In this document: positions 15,749-23,531 of the stretch, piece after piece
Layout of the letters: each line of letters opens with the position of its first letter
Position numbering within the stretch: position 1 is the first letter of the stretch
DNA from: Verrucomicrobiota bacterium
Lineage (GTDB): Bacteria; Verrucomicrobiota; Verrucomicrobiia; Verrucomicrobiales; DEV007
Reading direction: 5' to 3'
Length of the DNA stretch: 64,000 bases
NCBI GenBank assembly: GCA_020630975.1
Contig: JAHDID010000009.1
Coordinates: 62,001-126,000 of the forward strand
Position numbers and translations under genes: made by a program
Notes under the pieces: model-generated
The model's database searches: none
Told to the model about the DNA's origin: nothing
Seen by the model: the letters and a program-made list of their open reading frames with translations, nothing else

Positions 15749-18700
15749 ATGCCTAACACTGCTCTAAACCGAAGCATCCGACACCTGTGCGCCATAGCCT
15801 CTGTAGCTCTGGCAGGTGCCGTCGCACCCGCTGTAGCCGGTCCAGAGGTGTCGTCACCCAGCGGACACGTGGGACACGGCCCGCAGACGGTGCTGATGGC
15901 TGCCGACGCATCTACCAACTCCAAATGGTGCGGACTGCACGAAGGCCACGCCGTGCAGTGGCAGGTGGAGCTACCGCAAGCGACCGCGATCTCGGGTTAT
16001 TCTCTCACCTCTGGGAATGATGTGCCATCGCGCGACCCAGACCACTGGGTGCTAGAGGGCTCGATGAAAGGCCGGCAGTGGACAAAACTCGACAGCCGAG
16101 ATAACCAACCCGAATGGGAAAAGCGGCGCGAAGCTAGGCATTTCTCCATGGCAGAGACCACTCCGTGGCGCTACTACCGGTTTACCTTCCAGTTCGATGA
16201 TGCGACGCACTACCAGCTATCGGAGATCGCTCTAGATGGCGTGTCGCTAAAGGGCGCGCAGCTGGCCGTGCCGCCTACCATCGAAGAACTGCGCAGCGAG
16301 GGGCGAAAGCTCTCGAAATACCTAGATACCAAAGCCCTAGCCGTGCCCGATGGCCCACCCGAGGCGGACCTTGCGACCTTTCACAGCGAGATCCAGCCGC
16401 TGCTGAAGGCATCGTGTGTGAAGTGCCATGGCCCGGATAAGCAGAAGGGAGACTTCCGAGTCGACACGCTCGATCCCGATATGGTCAATGGCGCCGATGG
16501 TGCCTGGTGGGTGGAGGTGACCGATACCATCAGCCAGGGCGAGATGCCGCCGCCCGATGAGGAGGATGTCGAGCTAGCCGATGATGATCGAGCCAAGGTA
16601 GTCGACTGGATCAGCCAGGAGCTGCTCGTGGCCTCGCAGTCGCAGCGTAGCGAGCAGGGGCATACCTCCTTTCGCCGGCTGACACGCTACGAGACCAGCT
16701 ACGCCCTGCAGGATCTGCTCGGTCTGCCGTATGACTTCGCCAAAGATCTGCCGCCAGAGACGGAGTCGGAGGATGGCTTTCAAAATAGCTCCGAGATGCT
16801 GCAGATGACGGCGGCGCAGTTCGAGACCTATCGAGAGATCGCCCACACCGCTCTGACCAAAGCGACCGTACGCGGCGAGCAACCCACTCCGGTGCGCTAC
16901 GTGATCACTGGTGAAACGACGGAAGACAACTTTCAGTCTGGAAAGATCCGCTCTCTGAAAAACCTCAAGAGCAGTAAAGAGGCTGACTCGCCAAAGACAC
17001 AGGAAAAGATCGCCAAGCTGGAGCAAGACCTGTGGAAGTACAATCCTCAATCGGCCCACTTCATCGACCTGAGATCTGGACAGGGATTCACCGCACGCAG
17101 CGGCTATGGCAAAAATAGCTTTCGCCCAGTAGCCGCTGAGCAGTCTGCAGCTGTGCCTGCTGTCTCCGACTATGTCCTGTCGCTACCGAGAGGGCAGTCC
17201 CAGCTCATCGATCTAGGCGATTCTCTCCCAGCTAGTGGTACCCTGCGGCTACGTATCAGAGCCTGGCGTAGCTCTACAGCCTCCCCGTCGGCACCCGATC
17301 TGCGAGTCGACTTTGGCTATCAGCCGAGTAACAACTCCAAGACCTCTTTTCCAGTCGGCGAGATGACCATCGCCGCTACAGCTGATAGCCCAGAGATCTA
17401 CGACCTAGATATCCCTCTCGGAGAGATCTCGCGCAATGCCTTTCGCGGTAAATTCCCGCTCGGCAAGCGGCCCAACCCCTCGGAGTATCTCGTCTTTCTA
17501 AATCGATACAGTGGCCGCGAGGACGGCGGTATCCACATCGACTACATCGAGGTGACCGCACCCTACTACGAGACATGGCCGCCAGCCTCCCATCGCCGGA
17601 TCTTTGCCGAGGGCTCCGATCTCGACGCTCGGCCCCGAGATATCCTGCGTGATTTTATCCACCGTGCCTGGCGGCGACCTGCTACCGATGCCGAGCTGGA
17701 TAAAAAACTCGCCCTATACCATGCCATACGCCCCTCCTGCGACGATGCCCAGGCCGCGATGATCGAGACACTCGCCACGGTCATCTCATCGCCACACTTT
17801 CTATACATCGTACAGACTCCACAGCCTACCGACTATGACCTAGCGACACGCTTGGCTATGTTTCTCTGGAGCAGTGTGCCAGATCAGCCGCTGCTGCAGC
17901 TGGCTGCCAGTGGCAGTCTGAGCGATCCCGCCATCCTCACCCAGCAGATCGAGCGCATGCTGACCGATGAGCGGGCAGAGCGCCTGGCGCATCACTTTGT
18001 GAGACAGTGGCTAGGCATGACCCTACTCGACTACCAGGAGATCGACAAAGACCTGCGCTCAGCCATGGGCAGGGAGCCGATCGAGATGTTTGCCGAGATG
18101 CTGCGCGAGGACTCCGACATCCTCGACTTTCTACACGCTGACTACACTGTGATCAATGAGCGGCTCGCCAACCACTACGGCATCAAAGAAGTCTATGGCA
18201 GTGAATTCCGCCGAGTCAGCCTGCAGCCAGATAGCAAGCGCGGCGGCATCCTCACTCAGGCGGGGCTGCTGGCGATGAATGCCGATGGCAAGCACTCGCA
18301 CCCGCTCAAACGCGGCATCTGGCTGCTGGAGAATATCCTCCACGACCCACCGCCACCACCGCCGCCCGCCGTGCCGGAGATCGACCTAGCCGATCCGCGC
18401 ATACTGGAGATGACGCTAAAAGAACGCATGGCTGACCATCGCAATGATGCCGCCTGTGCCTCCTGCCACGAGAAGATCGACCCCTGGGGTATCGCTTTTG
18501 AAAACTACGACGCCCTCGGACGCTGGCGCACGGAGGACTCCCTAGGCATCCTCTTCAATGGCGACAAACTGCAGGGCATGGATGGTCTGAAGCGCTACCT
18601 GCTAGAGCTGCGTCAGGATCAGTTCGCCAGCGCCATGACTCACAAGCTCGCCTCCTACGCCCTCGGCCGCCCGATGAGCTTTGGCGATAGGACGAGTCTG

Positions 18701-18796
18701 GAGCAGATCACCGCACAGACTCGGCGCGATGGCGACGGGCTGAAGACTCTCATCAGAAATATCATCCTCAGCGATCTATTCGTAAACCAATCATGA
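15749..18796 (+). CDS. DUF1592-type cytochrome (DUF1587-1592-1588-1585) with discoidin-like N-domain
   Basis: 1015 residues. A signal peptide (IASVALAGAVAPAVAG) precedes an F5/8-type (discoidin-like) domain at about 45-170, then a PSCyt1-type heme site (CVKCHGPDKQKGDFRVDTLD). DUF1587 (FRRLTRYETSYALQDLLGLP), a beta-rich insert, DUF1595 (FIHRAWRRPATDAELDKKL), DUF1592 (LATRLAMFLWSSVPDQPLL), DUF1588 (RGGILTQAGLLAMNADG, CASCHEKIDPWGIAFENYDA; a second CxxCH) and DUF1585 at the end follow in the usual order. A run of six prolines lies in DUF1588. Family function is unproven; a secreted electron-transfer role is assumed. The stop overlaps the DUF1552 start by 4 bases (ATGA), a translationally coupled pair that is standard for this family. 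Confidence 0.92.
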   Translation: MPNTALNRSIRHLCAIASVALAGAVAPAVAGPEVSSPSGHVGHGPQTVLMAADASTNSKWCGLHEGHAVQWQVELPQATAISGYSLTSGNDVPSRDPDHWVLEGSMKGRQWTKLDSRDNQPEWEKRREARHFSMAETTPWRYYRFTFQFDDATHYQLSEIALDGVSLKGAQLAVPPTIEELRSEGRKLSKYLDTKALAVPDGPPEADLATFHSEIQPLLKASCVKCHGPDKQKGDFRVDTLDPDMVNGADGAWWVEVTDTISQGEMPPPDEEDVELADDDRAKVVDWISQELLVASQSQRSEQGHTSFRRLTRYETSYALQDLLGLPYDFAKDLPPETESEDGFQNSSEMLQMTAAQFETYREIAHTALTKATVRGEQPTPVRYVITGETTEDNFQSGKIRSLKNLKSSKEADSPKTQEKIAKLEQDLWKYNPQSAHFIDLRSGQGFTARSGYGKNSFRPVAAEQSAAVPAVSDYVLSLPRGQSQLIDLGDSLPASGTLRLRIRAWRSSTASPSAPDLRVDFGYQPSNNSKTSFPVGEMTIAATADSPEIYDLDIPLGEISRNAFRGKFPLGKRPNPSEYLVFLNRYSGREDGGIHIDYIEVTAPYYETWPPASHRRIFAEGSDLDARPRDILRDFIHRAWRRPATDAELDKKLALYHAIRPSCDDAQAAMIETLATVISSPHFLYIVQTPQPTDYDLATRLAMFLWSSVPDQPLLQLAASGSLSDPAILTQQIERMLTDERAERLAHHFVRQWLGMTLLDYQEIDKDLRSAMGREPIEMFAEMLREDSDILDFLHADYTVINERLANHYGIKEVYGSEFRRVSLQPDSKRGGILTQAGLLAMNADGKHSHPLKRGIWLLENILHDPPPPPPPAVPEIDLADPRILEMTLKERMADHRNDAACASCHEKIDPWGIAFENYDALGRWRTEDSLGILFNGDKLQGMDGLKRYLLELRQDQFASAMTHKLASYALGRPMSFGDRTSLEQITAQTRRDGDGLKTLIRNIILSDLFVNQS

Positions 18797-20196
18797 GCAC
18801 CCACCTCTCTACTCTAGACCGGCGAAAATTCCTGCGTGGTGTCAGCGGATTCGCACTGGCGCTGCCGGGCTTTGAGACCTTTGCCAAGTCGGCATCATCG
18901 TCATCGGCTGTAGCCCAGCCCAAGCGGCTCGCCTGTTTCTACCAGCCGGATGGCGTGCCCATGCCGCGTGTCGACGATCCTGCTTTTGGCGAGTACAGCT
19001 GGTTTCCACACGATCCAGGGCGCGACTTTCGGCTGACCAATAGTCTGCGCCCTCTGGAGCCGCTGCGCGAGCAGATCACGGTGGTCGGCGGCATGTCGCA
19101 CCCCTATGTACGTCGCGTGCACGGCCACTCAAATGCCGACCAATTCCTAACCGGCGCGAATACCGGTGCCAGTGGCGACTATCAAAACTCTATCTCACTA
19201 GACCAGGTCTACGCGCATGCCGTAGGTGATGAGACACGCGTCTCATCGCTGGTGCTCTCGACCGATGGCGGCACCGGCTCGCCCCGTGGCGCGCAGACCA
19301 TGTCTTTCAATCAATCCGGCCGACCGATCCCCGCCGAAAATCGCCCCAAGCGTATCTTCGACCGCCTATTCGTAGCCAACGGCAAAGATGCCGAGCGGCG
19401 GCTAGCCATCAGCCAGTCGGCTCTAGATGATCTGATGGGCGATGCTCGATCGCTCCGCAAAAAACTATCCAACCACGACCAAGGCACTCTGGATGAGTAC
19501 CTGCAGTCCGTGCGCGACACCGAGATCCGTGTGGAAAAGGCCCGTCGCTGGCTCGACATACCACTACCACAGGTAGATGTGAGTCACCTCGATCTCGACG
19601 TCACCCCAGACGATCCGCGCAACTACATCCAGACCATGTATGAGCTGATCTATCTGGCCTTTCGCACCGACTCCACCCGAGTCGCCACCTGGCAGCTCGG
19701 TAGGGAAAATGGCGTCGGCGCCAGCGACTACCTCGCCCGTGCTATCGGCTACAATCTCACTCACCAACTGTCGCACAATACCAAGAAGCCAGATGGCTGG
19801 GCGCAATTTTCCAACTACTGCAACTTCCTGATGGAGGAGTACGCTCGCTTTCTGCAGCGTCTGCAGGACACCCCAGAAGTGGCGGGCAATGGCACCATGC
19901 TAGACAACACGGTTACCCTATTTGGCTCCGCCTCTAGCGCCTTTCACCTATCGCGCAACTACCCCATCGTCCTCAGCGGTGGCGGCGCCCTCGGCTTTCA
20001 GCACGGTCAGTATCTCAAATACGGCACCGACGAAGACAACTCCGCCTCCTCAGGCTTCTCCACCGACAAAGGCTGGAAAAGCGAGATCGCAGGCGACGAG
20101 CGAGATCTGGCCGACCTGTATCTGACCATGCTCCAGCGCCTAGGAGTCGAGACCAAGAGCTTTGCGGGCAGTGAGACGACGGTGAGTGAAGTGTAG
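18793..20196 (+). CDS. DUF1552 family protein, twin-arginine exported
   Basis: 467 residues. The N-terminus LDRRKFLRGVSGFALALPGF is a twin-arginine-type signal. The body matches DUF1552, the obligate partner of DUF1592 cytochromes: PKRLACFYQPDGVPMPRVDD, GMSHPYVRRVHGHSNADQFL, SISLDQVYAHAVGDETR, LDEYLQSVRDTEIRVEKARR and SHNTKKPDGWAQFSNYCNFL. Like DUF1501 it belongs to the alkaline-phosphatase superfamily by fold, but its reaction is unknown. The start overlaps the DUF1592 stop (ATGA). The stop is followed closely by a hairpin array at 20216-20324. Confidence 0.92.
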   Translation: MSTHLSTLDRRKFLRGVSGFALALPGFETFAKSASSSSAVAQPKRLACFYQPDGVPMPRVDDPAFGEYSWFPHDPGRDFRLTNSLRPLEPLREQITVVGGMSHPYVRRVHGHSNADQFLTGANTGASGDYQNSISLDQVYAHAVGDETRVSSLVLSTDGGTGSPRGAQTMSFNQSGRPIPAENRPKRIFDRLFVANGKDAERRLAISQSALDDLMGDARSLRKKLSNHDQGTLDEYLQSVRDTEIRVEKARRWLDIPLPQVDVSHLDLDVTPDDPRNYIQTMYELIYLAFRTDSTRVATWQLGRENGVGASDYLARAIGYNLTHQLSHNTKKPDGWAQFSNYCNFLMEEYARFLQRLQDTPEVAGNGTMLDNTVTLFGSASSAFHLSRNYPIVLSGGGALGFQHGQYLKYGTDEDNSASSGFSTDKGWKSEIAGDERDLADLYLTMLQRLGVETKSFAGSETTVSEV

Positions 20197-20215
20197 GTGG
20201 TAATCGACCACGTAG

Positions 20216-20324
20216 CTGAACTTGCGAAAGTTCAGACCTTCATCGTTTTTGCTCCAACAGGTAGCTCAGCGTGTCGGTCAGCTGAAGGCTGACCCTGCGA
20301 ACGTAGATCAACTTTTAGTTGATC
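20216..20324. repeat. Array of three perfect hairpins between the DUF1552 gene and a small gene
   Basis: Hairpin 1 is CTGAACTT-GCGA-AAGTTCAG (20216-20235) with a GNRA tetraloop. Hairpin 2 is GGTCAGC-TGAAG-GCTGACC (20276-20294). Hairpin 3 is GATCAACT-TTT-AGTTGATC (20306-20324). There is no U tract, so it is not a standard terminator. It could be a structured RNA leader of the 20414 gene, an RNA 3' end, or a mobile palindromic unit. Confidence 0.55.
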
Positions 20325-20413
20325 GACTTCCCTCCTACCGCTGCCTTGGTAAACCCGTTCAGCAGTGGAAAGAAAAGTTGTCACAAAGGCAAATTCGCCA
20401 ACGAACAAGCCAT

Positions 20414-20740
20414 ATGACACGCGACACATTGATACTTTCGCTCCTACTGGTAATTCCTCTATCTATCGGTCCCACACTCGCTTCAGCAGAGGAAACGAAT
20501 GCAGAGCGGAAACAGGCAAAGAAACAACAGCGCCAAGCTCGCCAACAGCAGCGAGCAGCCCGCAAAGCTCCCGCCAGTGTCGAAATTGACTGGTTACAGC
20601 GATGGATCGCCCGCAATGCTGAGCAGCCGATGGCACATAGCATGCCTGTGATTTCTGACTCGGGGCGTTACTCTGGTTTCATCGTCACACCCGATGCCCG
20701 GCACCACTACACTGGTATCGTATCGCTCAGCTGGGAGTAG
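20414..20740 (+). CDS. Small secreted basic protein
   Basis: 108 residues from the ATG at 20414. A signal peptide (LILSLLLVIPLSIGPTLASA) is followed by a highly charged Lys/Arg/Gln stretch (about 28-48: KQAKKQQRQARQQQRAARKA) likely to form a helix, then a short conserved-looking tail ending HHYTGIVSLSWE. An upstream in-frame ATG at 20222 would run through the hairpin array and is unlikely. Family unknown; probably periplasmic. Confidence 0.55.
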   Translation: MTRDTLILSLLLVIPLSIGPTLASAEETNAERKQAKKQQRQARQQQRAARKAPASVEIDWLQRWIARNAEQPMAHSMPVISDSGRYSGFIVTPDARHHYTGIVSLSWE

Positions 20741-20775
20741 CGCGCAAAGAGGCTGGAAAATATCAGGCTGAGTAC

Positions 20776-20863
20776 CAAGGAGGGGCTGCCTTTAGCTGCC
20801 CGGCAGGCTGAGCCATAGTCTTCGGCCGATTGTAGCCGGGCAGCTAAAAGCAGCCCCTCCTTG
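20776..20863. repeat. REP-like palindromic repeat, class B (88 bp)
   Basis: Inverted arms from CAAGGAGGGGCTGCCTTTAG to CAGCCCCTCCTTG, nearly identical to the element at 4691-4777. It separates two convergent genes, where it could act as a bidirectional end signal. Confidence 0.8.
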
Positions 20864-20879
20864 AGCCAATGCTCTACCC

Positions 20880-21990
20880 TTAAGGCAATACCCCTCGAAA
20901 GATATCCTTCGGTGAATCGAGTGTGAAATCAGGAAACTGCTCGAAAAACCGCTGGGTATCCAAATTCCCAGGAACGGGTAAATCGGTATCGACTGTGGTT
21001 CCGGTGGTTGGCTGGCAATGCCGCTCGTCGGCGAGTTCTTTCAGTAGCTCTGCAAACCCATCCAGTTGCATAACATGCCCAGGAGGGTGATAGATGCCCT
21101 CGACCCCATTTGTGATCGTCAGGGACAGTATCGATCTGGCCAAATCGGAGAGCGAATGAATATAGAAATACTTGGGCCAAAGAAATGAGTGACACTCATC
21201 ATTGAGGATCCGTTTGGCAAAATCAGCCAAAGCAGACCGGACCGAGTGCACCACAAATCCCGGGCGAATGGTGACTAGCTCGAAGCTGCCAGACGCAGCA
21301 TGATGAGCAGCCGCCATCTCAGCACTTGCTTTAGTGATGGCATAGTTAGTTGGCGGATGGATAGCAGCCGACTCCACCACGGGAGACGAATTCTGCACTT
21401 TGCCATACACAGCCGCCGTGCTAATGAGGACCACTTTCTCTACTGACTCAGATTCAGCAATCGCCCTAAAAACCATCTCTGTGCCCAAGACATTGCTCTC
21501 ATAAGCAAGCGCGGGGTCAGCAGCGCAGGCACTGGTCCTAGCTCCTGCAGCGTGAATGACATGAGTGATCTCATAGGTATTGAGGATTCGGCTCATGCAT
21601 TCCGCATCTAGGGGACTGTTGAAATATCAGGTGATGAAAAATTGGGAGCACTTTTGGTGGCTAGCAAGGCGCGACGAGGAAGTAGGGTAGCCCCTACGTC
21701 CGAGGAGCAACGAAGCTAGACGGCAAAAGGGCCCCAACCCGAAGGGTCGACCTCAACCAGCATCCGGCGAAGCCGCTAATTCCAAGCTGAAAAATCTAGG
21801 AGATTTTTCGTCGCATGATATTTCAACAGTTCCCTAGGATCGAGCCGACTTCCTGCCGGAAACGATCGTCGTCTGTCGCCGCCGCCGCTCGGCCTAGTGT
21901 GACGATCTCGCCGAACACGCCTTCGGTACTAGCCAACTCAGCGATTTGATTACCTACATTGCCTCGACCACCGGTGATCAATAGATTCAT
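20880..21990 (-). pseudogene. NAD-dependent epimerase/dehydratase gene split by a MITE
   Basis: A Rossmann-fold epimerase of the extended SDR type. The 5' part (ATG at 21990) reads MNLLITGGRGNVGNQIAELA, with the GGxGxxG nucleotide site, to about 21838. A 222-bp element then interrupts it and adds a stop. The 3' part continues as SRILNTYEITHVIHAAGA with the catalytic YAITK and IRPGFVV. Removing 21612-21833 plus one CTAG (226 bp) joins the parts in frame (GSI-LDAECMSRIL), giving about 312 residues. The ATG lies 2 bases past the stop of the sulfatase gene, so the two formed an operon. The 3' fragment (ATG at 21596) alone lacks the NAD site. Probably inactive in this strain unless the element is lost. 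Confidence 0.88.
21612..21833. mobile_element. 222-bp MITE with inverted repeats and CTAG target duplication
   Basis: Terminal inverted repeats: GGGACTGTTGAAATATCA at the left (21612-21629) and GGAACTGTTGAAATATCA complementary at the right, one mismatch in 18. It is flanked by direct CTAG (21608-21611 and 21834-21837). No open reading frame of useful size lies inside, so it must be mobilised in trans. Short CTAG-type duplications are known for some IS5-family members; assignment to that family is an inference. The interior holds an inverted GTAGGG/CCCTAC. Confidence 0.85.
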
Positions 21991-21992
21991 GA

Positions 21993-23420
21993 TTACTTAC
22001 TTTTACAATTCACCTCACCCAATAGCCGCTCACATCCTACTCCCTGCTCGCGCATGCTCTGGCTAAGCCTAGCGATCACCTCAGCATACTCAGGGTCAGC
22101 GGCCCGGTTCGTGGTTTCCAGCGGGTCTATCTGGTAGTCAAACAGATCAGTCGCTACTGTTTTACCAAACTTGTTCAACCATTCATTGTACCGATACCGC
22201 TCGGTGCGAAATGAGTAGCCCATCGAACCCTTTTTCTTAAACACCGTCAGAGCTCCCTCTCGTATGGCGGTCTGATCACCGTCGAAAAACGGCACAAAAC
22301 TACGCCCCGCTATTCCCTCGGGCACTTCGATACCTGCCCACTCGCACAGGGTAGGGTAGATATCGACCAGCTCGATCGGCGTCGGGCTTGTTTTGCCCTT
22401 AACATCAGCGCCACCCGGCGGCACCATGATCAGAGGTACACGAGCTGCCTGCTCTAGGGCACTATGCTTGCCCCACATCGAGTGATCGCCTAGATGGAAG
22501 CCATGGTCACCCCACAGGACGATCGCGGTATCATCCGCTAGCCCAAGTCGATCCAGCTCTCCGATCAGGAGACCGACCTGAGCATCGATGAAGGAGGTGC
22601 AGGCATAGTACCCGTGTAGCGCCTCTCGCTGATAAGCTTCTGAGATTGGCCCTGTTTTGGGAGAACCATCATAGCCACGATATTCTGGGCTATCATGTAG
22701 CAGGTAGCCGCTGTCGTTTTCTATACCTCCAGCGTGAGCTGCCAGAGGCAATTCCGCTCGCTGGTAGAGGTCCCAGTATTTCTTTGGAGCGATAAACGGT
22801 AAGTGAGGCTTTTTGAACCCAACGGCGAGAAAGAAAGGCTGCTCGCCGTCCGCAGCGGCTAGCTCCTGCAGTAGCCTCACTCCCTTTCTAGCGATCTGCC
22901 CATCCATCAGGTCGGCGTCCTTCACATCGGGTGCGAGCACGACTTTCTTCACGTCGTTGTATTTCACCTCGCGCAGATTTTGGTGATGAAAAGGCTGGGA
23001 CCACGATGGCCGGTCCATGGCCGTCTTGCTATCGACACAGCGTGGATCGTAGATCTTGCCCGTGCCTAGCGTCAGGTAGCCATTATCTTTAAAGTGCTGA
23101 GTCAGAGAGACCACATCGGGATTCTTATTCCTCATGTCGGTCTTTAGATCCATCACCCCGACCGCCTCGGGGTAGAGAGACGTCATCAGCGAGGCCCGGC
23201 TGGGACCGCAGACTGGCCACTGGCACTGCGCATTGGTAAACACCGTGCCTCGGCTAGCGAGTCGATCGATCTCAGGCGTCTGAGCTGTGGTATCGCCGTA
23301 GCATCCCAGTGTGGGTTTTAGATCATCCACTGCTATGAAAAGGATGTTCGGCTGACGACTTTCAGCAGCTGATATCGCGAACAATAAAAGACACCACAGC
23401 AGGACATTTGAGACTCTCAT
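21993..23420 (-). CDS. Iduronate-2-sulfatase-like sulfatase
   Basis: Secreted sulfatase. After a signal peptide (NVLLWCLLLFAISAAES) comes NILFIAVDDLKPTLGCYG, with metal-binding DD, and the formylglycine motif VCGPSRASLMTS. The IDS-like traits are the DDLKP start, FKDNGYLTLGTGKIYDP, FLAVGFKKPHLPFIAPKKYW and VLWGDHGFHLGDHSMWGKHS. Family members remove 2-O-sulfate from uronic acids; in this bacterium a marine or mucin-like sulfated glycan is a plausible substrate. Start chosen at MRVSNVLL; an ATG nine codons upstream is possible. Length is normal. It directly precedes the MITE-disrupted epimerase gene and is divergent from the phosphoesterase fusion. Confidence 0.92.
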   Translation of the reverse strand: MRVSNVLLWCLLLFAISAAESRQPNILFIAVDDLKPTLGCYGDTTAQTPEIDRLASRGTVFTNAQCQWPVCGPSRASLMTSLYPEAVGVMDLKTDMRNKNPDVVSLTQHFKDNGYLTLGTGKIYDPRCVDSKTAMDRPSWSQPFHHQNLREVKYNDVKKVVLAPDVKDADLMDGQIARKGVRLLQELAAADGEQPFFLAVGFKKPHLPFIAPKKYWDLYQRAELPLAAHAGGIENDSGYLLHDSPEYRGYDGSPKTGPISEAYQREALHGYYACTSFIDAQVGLLIGELDRLGLADDTAIVLWGDHGFHLGDHSMWGKHSALEQAARVPLIMVPPGGADVKGKTSPTPIELVDIYPTLCEWAGIEVPEGIAGRSFVPFFDGDQTAIREGALTVFKKKGSMGYSFRTERYRYNEWLNKFGKTVATDLFDYQIDPLETTNRAADPEYAEVIARLSQSMREQGVGCERLLGEVNCKSK

Positions 23421-23531
23421 ACGACTGTAGAAGTAGGATAGAAACAACTGACACCATAGTCAAAAATGTCAGAGATATGCGGGACTGATGAGCCATTGCA
23501 AACGAGCCGATCTTCCGTTTCGGTATTGACG

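Noticed and set aside
18340-18444. Poly-glycine ORF (62 codons, minus strand)
   Set aside because: Complement of the six-proline stretch of the DUF1592 protein.
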